Shown here: in pieces, positions 34,858 to 42,187 of the stretch
How the letters are laid out: each line of letters opens with the position of its first letter
Numbering within the stretch: the first letter of the stretch is position 1
Notes under the pieces: model-generated
Databases searched by the model: none
Told to the model about the DNA's origin: nothing
The model's input: only the letters and a program-made list of their open reading frames with translations
Translations under genes and position numbers: made by a program
Assembly (NCBI GenBank): GCA_046290435.1
Contig: JBKAGO010000002.1
Location: 8,657 to 72,656, forward strand
Direction of reading: 5' to 3'
Source: CAVQUE01 sp046290435
Lineage (GTDB): Bacteria > Actinomycetota > Acidimicrobiia > Acidimicrobiales > UBA8592
Length of the DNA stretch: 64,000 nucleotides

Positions 34858-35829
34858 TCAGACGACGAACATGTCTTCCTTGGACCATGCGGGCGCGGCG
34901 ACTCGCGCCGCGGCGGCATGGGCCATGTAGGTGAGGTGGTCGGTGCCCTCGGGTACTTCCTTGGGGATGACGCCGTTGACCTTCTGGGTCTTGAACACGG
35001 TGCCGGGGGCGAGATCCATGAACGGGAACTCGGGCTCGGTGCAGCCCAGACACGGCATGCCGGCACGGGTCTTGGAACTCTGGCGGTTCCACAGGATCCG
35101 GTTGCACGGCGAGTGCGTCATCGGGCCGCGGCAGCCGAACTCGTAGAAGAGGCAACCGGTGCGGGTGCCCTCGCCGAACGACAGCGTCGACTGCTTGTAT
35201 TCGAAGAACTGCACGCGGGTGCAGCCCGTCTGGGTGAAGGTCTTGAAGAAGGTCTGCGGGCGGTGCAGGTCGTCGAGCGCGATGTCGGCGGTGCGGCCGG
35301 TGGCCAGGGCGACGAGGATCTGGGTTATCCAGTCGGGGTGGGCGGGACAGCCCGGGATGTTGATGACCGGTAGGCCGGCCTTGGAGACGAAGTCCGGGCC
35401 GAGGAAGCCGCCCTTGGCCCGCTTGTGGAACTGCAGGCCGGTCGACGACGTCGGGTTGGGCTCGGCTGCGGGGATGCCGCCCCAACAGGCGCAGTCGCCG
35501 ATGGCGACGACGATGCTGGCGGCCGCGGCGAGCTCCTCCACCCAGTCCTTCATGGGGCGGTCGGCGAAGATGTTGTAGCGGCCACTGCCGTCGGGGCCCT
35601 CGATGACGGTGCCCTCGAACACGAAGATGTCCATCTCGCGCTCGCCGCTGGCGCAGTCGCGGAAGATCTTCTGCGCGTTCTCGCCGAGCTCCATGCCGAG
35701 CGACGGGTGCCAGATGATGTCGAGGCCGAAGTCGACGATCAGGTCGACGACGTTGGGTTCGTCGGCATTGAGGAACGACATGGTGTTGCCACTGCATGCC
35801 CCTCCGTGGAGCCAGAGCACAGATGCCAT
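34858..35829 (-). CDS. hhyS: [NiFe]-hydrogenase small subunit, group 1h (HhyS)
   Basis: A 323-residue electron-transfer subunit with three Fe-S clusters. It lacks the Tat signal found on most uptake hydrogenase small subunits, as in the group 1h class, so the enzyme is assembled in the cytoplasm. Proximal-cluster ligands: Cys12 in GGACSGN, Cys113 in IGDCACWGG and Cys161 in IPGCPAHP. Asn15 sits where other hydrogenases have the fourth Cys; in the Ralstonia actinobacterial-type enzyme that ligand is an Asp, linked to oxygen tolerance. Further clusters use Cys203, 226, 233, 242, 260 and 263. AGAGGGG precedes the ATG; a GGTC tandem repeat lies just upstream. Confidence 0.96.
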   Translation of the reverse strand: MASVLWLHGGACSGNTMSFLNADEPNVVDLIVDFGLDIIWHPSLGMELGENAQKIFRDCASGEREMDIFVFEGTVIEGPDGSGRYNIFADRPMKDWVEELAAAASIVVAIGDCACWGGIPAAEPNPTSSTGLQFHKRAKGGFLGPDFVSKAGLPVINIPGCPAHPDWITQILVALATGRTADIALDDLHRPQTFFKTFTQTGCTRVQFFEYKQSTLSFGEGTRTGCLFYEFGCRGPMTHSPCNRILWNRQSSKTRAGMPCLGCTEPEFPFMDLAPGTVFKTQKVNGVIPKEVPEGTDHLTYMAHAAAARVAAPAWSKEDMFVV

Positions 35830-35853
35830 GGGTTGGATCCCCTCTTCGTTTCG

Positions 35854-35876
35854 GGTCGGTCGGTCGGTCGGTCGGT
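35854..35876. repeat. GGTC tetranucleotide repeat upstream of hhyS
   Basis: About six uninterrupted GGTC units lie 24-47 nt before the hhyS start codon, between the DUF1641 gene and the hydrogenase small subunit. A tetranucleotide tract of this size is prone to slippage. It lies in the untranslated spacer, so it could alter promoter or leader spacing and not reading frame. Confidence 0.75.
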
Positions 35877-35936
35877 GTTGCTGTGCGGCGGGAATGATCG
35901 GGGCGGGCGGCGGCGCGATCGCGGCGTCGGCCGGAT

Positions 35937-36452
35937 CTACAGACGGCGACCCAGCGACCGCGAGATCTCGATGAGCAGGCCGAGACCGCGCTGCACCTCG
36001 GGTTCCTTCAGTGCCTTGAGGGCGCCGAAGGCACTGATGCTGGTCTCGTTGCGGCGGGCGGTCTCGGCGCCTTCGACCGCGGCATCACTGACGAGGGAGA
36101 GCAGGTCGATGGTGGCCGGCGAGACCATCGGGCTGGACAGGACCTGACGCAGCGCCGGAGCCGCAGCCGCGAGCTCGCCGGCGACCGCGCCGAGGTCGGA
36201 CAGCGATGGTGCGCCTTCGGGGCGGGACTCTGCGGCGGCCCGCAGGTCGCCCACGCCATCGGCGAACGAATCGATGATCATCTCGCTGCGGCTGACCATG
36301 CCGCTGAGGCCGAGCACGAGCGTGGACAGGAGCTCGGCATTGTCCAGCAAGGTGACGAGCGAGGCGGCGACGGCGGGATCGTTCAGCCGCTCGGCGACGG
36401 CATCGATCGGCTCGGCCGGCCGTGTCGGCACAGCGGCTTCGGTCGCAGTCAT
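35937..36452 (-). CDS. DUF1641-like helical protein at the head of the hydrogenase operon
   Basis: A 171-residue soluble protein, mostly helical, with no Cys. Residues 30-130 (VAASLVTLLDNAELLSTLVLGLSGMVSRSEMIIDSFADGVGDL; LLSLVSDAAVEGAETARRNETSISAFGALKALKEPEVQRGLGLLIEISRSLGRRL) match the DUF1641 pattern. Such proteins are often encoded next to hydrogenases, sulfide-quinone reductases or formate dehydrogenases, with no settled role; a membrane-tether or assembly function has been suggested. It is the first minus-strand gene after the AraC-type regulator, 107 nt above hhyS. The ATG was chosen after a long upstream reading that lacks conservation. Confidence 0.8.
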   Translation of the reverse strand: MTATEAAVPTRPAEPIDAVAERLNDPAVAASLVTLLDNAELLSTLVLGLSGMVSRSEMIIDSFADGVGDLRAAAESRPEGAPSLSDLGAVAGELAAAAPALRQVLSSPMVSPATIDLLSLVSDAAVEGAETARRNETSISAFGALKALKEPEVQRGLGLLIEISRSLGRRL

Positions 36453-36556
36453 GAGGCCCTCCCCCGGCTTGCTTCGGCGCTCCCGTCGGGTGCGATCCGA
36501 CTCGAGCCGGACACCCGAAAAAGGAACATAGGCCCCTTGACGACAGAGGACTATCC

Positions 36557-36576
36557 GGATGACGAAGATGTCATCC
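36557..36576. promoter_or_regulatory. Palindrome GGATGAC-N6-GTCATCC in the divergent hydrogenase promoter region
   Basis: A perfect 7-bp inverted repeat with spacer GAAGAT. It lies 105 nt from the DUF1641 start and 151 nt from the AraC-type regulator start. Symmetry suggests a dimeric regulator site. The AraC-type protein usually binds direct repeats, so another factor is as likely. Confidence 0.5.
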
Positions 36577-36629
36577 CATGCGTGTACGCTGCACGTCATC
36601 TCACTATCCGCTATGCGCAGCGCTCGTCC

Positions 36630-36645
36630 GTGTGACGTATCACAC
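36630..36645. promoter_or_regulatory. Palindrome GTGTGA-N4-TCACAC upstream of the AraC-type regulator
   Basis: Perfect 6-bp arms with spacer CGTA. The half-sites TGTGA and TCACA match the CRP/FNR family, but the spacer is 4 nt, two shorter than the classical site, so direct recognition by a CRP homolog is uncertain. It is 82 nt before the regulator's GTG start. Confidence 0.45.
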
Positions 36646-36726
36646 ACCGCGGGATGGTTCAGCGAGAACACAGATGGGCGGACGACAGGTGACGAGGGCG
36701 ACGGAGCGACGAGGAGGAGGTCTGCG

Positions 36727-37785
36727 GTGTCGGGACGTATGACGCGGCTGCACACGCTCAATGCGAAACGCACCGAAGCCGGGCCACGGCCGAGGCTGCG
36801 GCCGCGGGGCTTGCCCCCGGCACTCGAAGCGCACGGCGTCTGGGCCGCGACGAACCCCGCCGAAGCCGCACTCTTCGGACGCGAACTGCTCGGAACCCAC
36901 CGGGTCCACGTCGAAGGCATCGACATCGAGGCCTTCGAGGCAACATTCCACGGCGCCTTCATCCGCGACGTCACCCTCGGCTATCTCGATTTCGCCACCG
37001 CCGTTCGCATCGAGGTCCATCAGCTCGGCCCGGACTTCCTCGTGATCGTTCCCGCGAACGGCTCATCGATCATCGACAACCGTGGCGTCACCGTGCACGC
37101 GACACCGGTCACCGCCGCCGTCCCGGCACCGGGAACCCCCATGACCCTGCGGTGCGACGCCGACGCAGCACATCTGGTCATCCGCATCGACCACCGATCG
37201 CTCGAATCCCACCTGAGCCGCCTCCTCGGCCGGACCCTCGACCGTCCGCTCGTCTTCGATCCGACCTTCGACCTGTCGACTGCAGCGTCGAGCCGCTGGA
37301 ACTTCGCCGTCCAGATGCTGCACGCCGAGCTCTACGATCGCGACAGCCTCCTGCACCAGGGCGTCGGACTCGGCCAGCTCGAGGAGTTCCTCATGAGCTC
37401 ACTGCTGCACTGCCAGCCGTCGAACTTCGCCGAGTTGCTCACCGGCGAGCGCAGGCCCGAACACCGTGTCGTGCGCATCGCCCGCGAGTACATCGACCGC
37501 AACCTCTCCGAGCCGCTGACGGTGGCCGACATCGCCGAAGCCGCCGGTGTCTCCGTGCGAACCCTGCAGAACCGCTTCGCCGAGGACCTCGACCAGACGC
37601 TGACCGGCTACCTGAAGAGTCAGCGCCTCGACCGCGTCCGCGCCGACCTCGCCGACACCGCGCCGAACAGCGGCGTGGGCGTGACCGACATCGCCATGCG
37701 GTGGGGGTTCACCCATCTCGGCCGCTTCGCCGCCGTCTATCGCACCCGATTCGGCGAGTCACCCTCGCAGACGCTGCGCAGTTGA
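36727..37785 (+). CDS. AraC-family transcriptional regulator
   Basis: A 352-residue regulator. The first 200 residues resemble the AraC ligand-binding-like domain (LGTHRVHVEGIDIEAFEATFHGAF; FLVIVPANGSSIIDNRGVTVHATPVTAAVP). The C-terminal 100 residues form the double helix-turn-helix: LTVADIAEAAGVSVRTLQNRFAEDL and VTDIAMRWGFTHLGRFAAVYRTRFGESPSQTLR. The GTG start has GGAGG 6 nt upstream; an ATG 12 nt later is an alternative, and longer readings add an unconserved leader. It is divergent from the hydrogenase operon with 274 nt between starts, so it is the prime candidate regulator of that operon. The inducer is unknown. Confidence 0.88.
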   Translation: MSGRMTRLHTLNAKRTEAGPRPRLRPRGLPPALEAHGVWAATNPAEAALFGRELLGTHRVHVEGIDIEAFEATFHGAFIRDVTLGYLDFATAVRIEVHQLGPDFLVIVPANGSSIIDNRGVTVHATPVTAAVPAPGTPMTLRCDADAAHLVIRIDHRSLESHLSRLLGRTLDRPLVFDPTFDLSTAASSRWNFAVQMLHAELYDRDSLLHQGVGLGQLEEFLMSSLLHCQPSNFAELLTGERRPEHRVVRIAREYIDRNLSEPLTVADIAEAAGVSVRTLQNRFAEDLDQTLTGYLKSQRLDRVRADLADTAPNSGVGVTDIAMRWGFTHLGRFAAVYRTRFGESPSQTLRS

Positions 37786-37795
37786 CGCGCCGGGT

Positions 37796-38209
37796 TCAGC
37801 GATCGCGACAGGCGCCGCACGCGCCGTTGGCGCGGACATCGATGGTGCCGACGTCGAAGCCTGCTGCCCGATCGAGGTGCAGCGAGAGGTCCTCGACGAT
37901 CGGCGCGTGATGGTGGGTGACGCCTCCGCAGCGGTCGCACACGAGGTGGATGACCGAGTCCGCATGCCGCGGCTCCCACGTCGACGCATCATCGCCCAGG
38001 CGCGACTCACGCACCAGACCCAGCTCGGCCAGCAGCGTGAGCACGCGATAGGTCGACGAGGCGTTGATGGACGGATCCCGATCGTGGACCAGCTCGATGA
38101 TCTCCGGCGCGCTCAGATGCCGATCGCTACCGACGAGGACGTCCCAGACGACCCGACGTGGCCGGGTGATGCGATGACCGTGATCGCGTAGTGCGCTCTC
38201 GAGCTCCAC
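37796..38209 (-). CDS. Fur-family metal-responsive regulator, possibly nickel-sensing (Nur-like)
   Basis: A 137-residue Fur-family repressor. N-terminal winged helix: RITRPRRVVWDVLVGSDRHLSAPEIIELVHDRDPSINASSTYRVLTLLAELGLV. The dimer domain carries HLVCDRCGGVTHHHAPIVED and a terminal CGACRDR, the two CxxC pairs of the structural zinc site, plus a run of His that can bind a regulatory metal. The position next to an ECF metal transporter and the hydrogenase operon, with a Nur-box-like inverted repeat between, argues for a nickel sensor; Zur or another Fur type remains possible. The start is GTG; it is divergent from cbiM by 136 nt. Confidence 0.85.
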   Translation of the reverse strand: MELESALRDHGHRITRPRRVVWDVLVGSDRHLSAPEIIELVHDRDPSINASSTYRVLTLLAELGLVRESRLGDDASTWEPRHADSVIHLVCDRCGGVTHHHAPIVEDLSLHLDRAAGFDVGTIDVRANGACGACRDR

Positions 38210-38270
38210 GACCCGCCAGCGTAGAGGCAACTGCGATGACGGCCCGCGCCCGCCCCGAGCACGACCGTTA

Positions 38271-38287
38271 TTGCGAGTCCCTTGCAA
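38271..38287. promoter_or_regulatory. Nur-box-like operator TTGCGA-N5-TTGCAA between the Fur-family gene and cbiM
   Basis: The sequence TTGCGAGTCCCTTGCAA is an imperfect inverted repeat with half-sites TTGCga and ttGCAA around 5 nt; wider arms TTATTGC and GCAACAA match 6 of 7. From memory, the Streptomyces Nur box is of the TTGCAA-N5-TTGCAA type. The right half TTGCAA can serve as a -35, and TACCGT (38306-38311) 18 nt later as a -10 for cbiM, so bound repressor would block the promoter. It is 58 nt before the cbiM start. Confidence 0.6.
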
Positions 38288-38345
38288 CAACGGCGGGGGC
38301 GTGGCTACCGTGCCGTCGCACGAACCGGGAGGTCCGACACCCGCC

Positions 38346-39338
38346 ATGCACACCTTCGCCCTGCACGCGCCGGACGGCTTCCTGGAGCCGGGGACGGCGA
38401 TCGTGACCGCAGTCATCGCCACTGCCGTGCTCGCCGTGGCGCTGCGCGTGGCCTCGGGCGAGTTGGGCGACCGCCAGGCGCCGCTCGCCGGCGTTGTCGC
38501 CGCATTCGTCTTCGCCGCCCAGATGTTCAACTTTCCCGTTGCCTCGGGCACCACCGGCCACCTCGTCGGCGGAGCGCTGGCGGCCATCCTCCTCGGACCG
38601 TGGATCGGAACCCTCGTGGTCGCCGTCGTGGTGATCGTCCAGGCGCTCCTGTTCGCCGATGGTGGCATCAGCGCGCTCGGCTACAACCTGATCAACATGG
38701 CGGTCGTGCCGGCCTTCGGCGGCTGGGCCGTCTACCGCCTCGTCCGCCGGGTGCTGCCGGCGAACAGCGCCGGCGTCGTCGGCGCCACCGCCGTGGCGTC
38801 GCTGGCGTCAGTCGTTCTCGCGTCGATGGCGTTCTCACTCCAGTGGCTGTTCGGCGCAAGCGCCCCGGTGCCGTTCGACACCGTCTTCGCAGCCATGGTC
38901 GGGGTGCACGTGCTCATCGGCGTCGGCGAGGCGGTCATCAGTGCCATCGTCATCTCCGCCGTCCTGGCGGCACGTCCCGATCTCGTCGTCGGCGCCCGCG
39001 ACCTCGACCTCGCAGCGCTCGCGGAGCGGCCACGCGTCGGCATGCGGCCGTTCGTCATCGGCGGGCTGATCGTGGCGCTGGGCTTCGCGGCCGTGGTCAG
39101 CCAGTTCGCCGTCGACAACCCGGACGGACTCGAACGTGTCGCCGAGGACGAAGGGTTCATCGATTCGGCCCGCGATCACGCGTTCGGCGACAGCATCTTC
39201 GCCGACTACGCCACCAGCGGCATCGACAACGAACAGGCCAGCCTGGCCGTCGCCGGCATCGCCGGCGTCATCTTGACCCTCGCGGTCATGGCCGGGATCA
39301 CGTCTGCGTCCCGCCAGATCGTCCGCCGGCCCACCTGA
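38346..39338 (+). CDS. cbiM: CbiM-CbiN fusion, substrate-binding component of a Ni/Co ECF transporter
   Basis: A 330-residue membrane protein, the S-component of an energy-coupling-factor importer for Ni or Co. It starts with Met-His (MHTFALHAPDGFLEPG), whose N-terminal amine and His2 bind the metal in CbiM/NikM. About eight hydrophobic helices follow. The last 80 residues are a CbiN/PDGLE-type domain (VSQFAVDNPDGLERVAEDEGF plus a terminal helix), so M and N components are fused, as in several NikMN systems. The ATG was chosen because the Met-His start is functionally required. The stop overlaps the cbiQ start by 1 base. Substrate is probably nickel, given the hydrogenase neighbour. Confidence 0.92.
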   Translation: MHTFALHAPDGFLEPGTAIVTAVIATAVLAVALRVASGELGDRQAPLAGVVAAFVFAAQMFNFPVASGTTGHLVGGALAAILLGPWIGTLVVAVVVIVQALLFADGGISALGYNLINMAVVPAFGGWAVYRLVRRVLPANSAGVVGATAVASLASVVLASMAFSLQWLFGASAPVPFDTVFAAMVGVHVLIGVGEAVISAIVISAVLAARPDLVVGARDLDLAALAERPRVGMRPFVIGGLIVALGFAAVVSQFAVDNPDGLERVAEDEGFIDSARDHAFGDSIFADYATSGIDNEQASLAVAGIAGVILTLAVMAGITSASRQIVRRPT

Positions 39339-40108
39339 TGGGCGGCGGTCATCGTCCGCGCCGTGTTCTCGCGCTCCACGTCGACAGAGCCAGCCCGGTC
39401 CACCGCCTCCCGGCATCAGCGAAGCTCGTGGCGCTCGTCGGGTTCGTCGTCCCGGTGGCGGTCACGCCGCGCCATGCCGTCTGGGCCTTCGCCGTCCACG
39501 CCGGCGTCCTCGCCGCCGTGGTGTTCGTGGCACGCCTGCCGCTTCGCATCGTTCTTGCCCGGCTGGCCGTGGTCGCCCCGTTCCTCGTCGCCGCTGCGCT
39601 GCTGCCGTTCATCGGCCAGGGCGACCGGACCGAGCTCGCCGGCCTGTCGCTGTCGGTCGACGGCTCCTGGGCAGCGTGGAACATGGCGGCCAAGGCGGTG
39701 CTCGGCGCGGCCGCCGGCATCGTCGTCGCCGCGACGACACCGGTGCCCGACCTGCTGGCGGGGTTGTCGCGGCTGCGGGTCCCGGCGGTCCTGGTCGCCA
39801 TCATCGGCTTCATGATCCGCTACCTCGACGTCATCGCCGACGAGCTCGGCCGGATGCGCACCGCGATGGTCGCTCGCGGTCACGACCCCCGCTGGCTCTG
39901 GCAGGCCCGGCCCATCGCGTCGTCCGTGGGCACCCTGTTCGTGCGGTCCTACGAGCGTGGCGAGCGCGTCCATCTGGCCATGGCGGCCCGGGGCTTCACA
40001 GGCACCATGCCCGACCTCGGGACCGTCACGACCCGCCGACGCGACATGGTCGCCGCCGGGACCGTCGTGATCGTGGCGGTATCGACCACGACGGCCGCCC
40101 TGTGGTGA
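39338..40108 (+). CDS. cbiQ: CbiQ-like transmembrane component of the ECF transporter (EcfT)
   Basis: A 256-residue membrane protein with four to five hydrophobic segments (LVALVGFVVPVAV, AGVLAAVVFVA, FLVAAALLPFIG). It couples the ATPase to the substrate-binding component. Two short cytoplasmic Ala-Arg-Gly signatures are present, TAMVARGHDP and LAMAARGFTG; they dock into the ATPase. The ATG shares one base with the cbiMN stop (TGATG), and its stop overlaps the ATPase start, so the three components are made together. Confidence 0.92.
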   Translation: MGGGHRPRRVLALHVDRASPVHRLPASAKLVALVGFVVPVAVTPRHAVWAFAVHAGVLAAVVFVARLPLRIVLARLAVVAPFLVAAALLPFIGQGDRTELAGLSLSVDGSWAAWNMAAKAVLGAAAGIVVAATTPVPDLLAGLSRLRVPAVLVAIIGFMIRYLDVIADELGRMRTAMVARGHDPRWLWQARPIASSVGTLFVRSYERGERVHLAMAARGFTGTMPDLGTVTTRRRDMVAAGTVVIVAVSTTTAALW

Positions 40109-40881
40109 GCGGAACCGGCGTGAGCGGCGCCGGGGTGAGCGGCGCCGCCCTGGCTGTCCGGGGTGTGTCCTTCCGCTACCCCGCCGGTCCGGTGGTGCTC
40201 GACGGCCTGGACCTCGAGGTCGCCGCGGGCGAACGCGTCGCCGTGCTCGGGCCCAACGGGTCGGGCAAGACCACGCTCGCCCTGCACCTCAACGGGCTGC
40301 TCCCGCTGCAGCAGGGCAGCATCACCGTCGGCAGCCTGGCGGTGGGCGAGCCTGACCTGGCGACGATCCGCCGCCGCGTGGGGCTCGTGTTCCAGGACCC
40401 CGACGACCAGCTCTTCATGTCGACCGTGCAGGAGGACGTGGCGTTCGGTCCCGCCAACCTCGGCGTCGCACGCGCCGAACGAGAGCGGCTGGTGGAGCAG
40501 TCGCTGGCGTCGGTCGACGCGACCCATCTGGCCGGTCGCCACCCCCATCACCTGTCGGGCGGCGAGAAGCGGCGTGCCGCGATCGCGACGATCCTGGCCA
40601 TGGAGCCGGCCATCGTCGTGCTCGACGAACCGACCTCGGGCCTCGACCCGGTCGGGCGGCGCGAGCTGGCGGAGTTGCTCGTCGGGATCGACGCGACGCA
40701 GCTGATCATCACCCACGACCTGCCATTCGCGCTGGCGTCGTGCCCGCGGGCGGTGATCCTCGACGGGGGCCGGGTGGTGGCCGACGCCCCGACCCGCGAC
40801 CTGCTCGCCGACGCCGAACTGCTCGCCCGGCACCGTCTGGAACTTCCCCATGGATTCGAGCTCCGTCGCCCGTCGGGCTGA
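40105..40881 (+). CDS. cbiO: CbiO-like ATPase of the ECF transporter
   Basis: A 258-residue ABC ATPase. Walker A GPNGSGKTTL, Q-loop FQDPDDQLFM, signature LSGGEKRRAAIA, Walker B IVVLDEPTSGLDP and switch His ITHDLPFALA are all present. It powers metal import with CbiM and CbiQ; a single ATPase would act as a homodimer. The GTG overlaps the CbiQ stop (GTGA); GTG codons further in are alternatives. It converges with the next gene with only 25 nt and no obvious terminator. Confidence 0.93.
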   Translation: MSGTGVSGAGVSGAALAVRGVSFRYPAGPVVLDGLDLEVAAGERVAVLGPNGSGKTTLALHLNGLLPLQQGSITVGSLAVGEPDLATIRRRVGLVFQDPDDQLFMSTVQEDVAFGPANLGVARAERERLVEQSLASVDATHLAGRHPHHLSGGEKRRAAIATILAMEPAIVVLDEPTSGLDPVGRRELAELLVGIDATQLIITHDLPFALASCPRAVILDGGRVVADAPTRDLLADAELLARHRLELPHGFELRRPSG

Positions 40882-40906
40882 TGGAAGCCGTTGCCTCGGG
40901 CGCCGC

Positions 40907-42076
40907 TCACGCCCGGGCGGCGCGCTCCTCCTCGTAGGCGGCGATGGTGTTCAGCTGCGCGTTCAGCGTGGCGTCGACCCAGCGTGATCCCTGGCCGCAG
41001 ATGAGGTCGTAGCTGGTCTGCACCGGGGCGAGCTGGCCGTTGAAGTGCGGCATGACCTCCTCGGCGAACAGCTCGTAGGACCGCTTGGTGGCCGCCCAGT
41101 TGGCGATGTCGGCGCCGAGGAACAGGTAGGCGCCGAAGCCGCCGGTCTTCTCCTGGAGACGGGTGAGCTGGGCGCGGGCCATCTCGGGCGTGCCGATGAC
41201 CATGCGGCCGGTCTCGTTGGCGTAGTCGATGAAGTCCGAGTAGTCCGACGGCGGCGGCTCGGCGTTGGGGTCGCCGGTGGGGATGATGTGCGACAGGTAC
41301 TCGAACACCCACAGCAGGCCGTACTCGCAGTTCTTCTTGGCTTCCTCGAGCGTGTCGGCGATGTGCATCGGGCCCATCAGCCGCCACTTGGAACGGTCGG
41401 CGACGTGGCCGTGCAGCGCTGCCTCCTCCTGCCAGACGTTGTAGTTGTAGTCGAGCACCCCGAACGCGGCGGGTTCGGTGGCGGCGATCGACAACATGCC
41501 GGTGCCATAGCGGCCGGCGAGCTTCGAACCCGACGGCGACATCGACGACGCCACCGCGACGTCGAAGTCCGAGTAGGGCCGCATCTGCAGCACGGCCTCC
41601 TCGCAGACGAACCAGTCGGTGTGCTTCGTGACGGTCTCGCCGGCGAACAGGCGCATGATGACGTCGAACGCCTCCTCCATGCGAGGCCGCTGGAGATTCG
41701 GGTCGATGCCCAACATCGCCGCGTCGGAGGTGAGCTGGCCGGGTCCCGCGCCGAACATCATGCGACCACGAGTCAGGTGGTCGAGCATGACGATGCGGTC
41801 CGCCAGGATCATCGGATGGTGATACGGCAGCGAGTTGACGCCGGTGCCGAGCTTGATGTGACTGGTGCGCTGGGCGGCCGCGGCGATGAACACCTCGGGA
41901 CTGGCGATGAGCTCCGAGCCCGCCGAGTGGTGCTCGCCGATCCACGCCTCGTGGTAGCCGTGATGGTCGAGCCACTCCATCAGCTCGAGGTCACGGTGCA
42001 GCGCAAGGGTGGGATCGATGCCCACCTTGTGCATGGGCGGCAGGAAGATCCCGAAACGCAGCGGATCGTGGGTCAT
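40907..42076 (-). CDS. LLM-class flavin-dependent oxidoreductase
   Basis: A 389-residue enzyme of the bacterial luciferase-like fold, using FMN or F420. The N-terminus RFGIFLPPMHKVG is the first barrel strand; HGYHEAWIGEHHSAGSELIASPEVFIAAAA is a classical luciferase-family block, and GTGVNSLPYHHPMILADRIVMLDHLTRGRMMFGAGPGQ follows. The substrate is unknown; alkanal, alkanesulfonate and long-chain alkane relatives exist. The ATG start has GGAG upstream. It lies 111 nt beyond the biotin carboxylase stop on the same strand and may be cotranscribed with it. Confidence 0.9.
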   Translation of the reverse strand: MTHDPLRFGIFLPPMHKVGIDPTLALHRDLELMEWLDHHGYHEAWIGEHHSAGSELIASPEVFIAAAAQRTSHIKLGTGVNSLPYHHPMILADRIVMLDHLTRGRMMFGAGPGQLTSDAAMLGIDPNLQRPRMEEAFDVIMRLFAGETVTKHTDWFVCEEAVLQMRPYSDFDVAVASSMSPSGSKLAGRYGTGMLSIAATEPAAFGVLDYNYNVWQEEAALHGHVADRSKWRLMGPMHIADTLEEAKKNCEYGLLWVFEYLSHIIPTGDPNAEPPPSDYSDFIDYANETGRMVIGTPEMARAQLTRLQEKTGGFGAYLFLGADIANWAATKRSYELFAEEVMPHFNGQLAPVQTSYDLICGQGSRWVDATLNAQLNTIAAYEEERAARA

Positions 42077-42187
42077 GGCAGTACTCCGTCGGTCGAGCTC
42101 GAACTGCGGTGAGTCTCGCGTGGCCGCCGACGTGCTGCCACCGATCCCAGGCTCCACTCGGGCGCTGTGCCGCGCCGGGCGAGGCGA

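Noticed and set aside
38346..40881. Cobalamin or NiCo riboswitch upstream of cbiM
   Set aside because: The distance between the probable promoter and the start codon is too short (about 30-40 nt), and no cobalamin-box-like sequence is seen.
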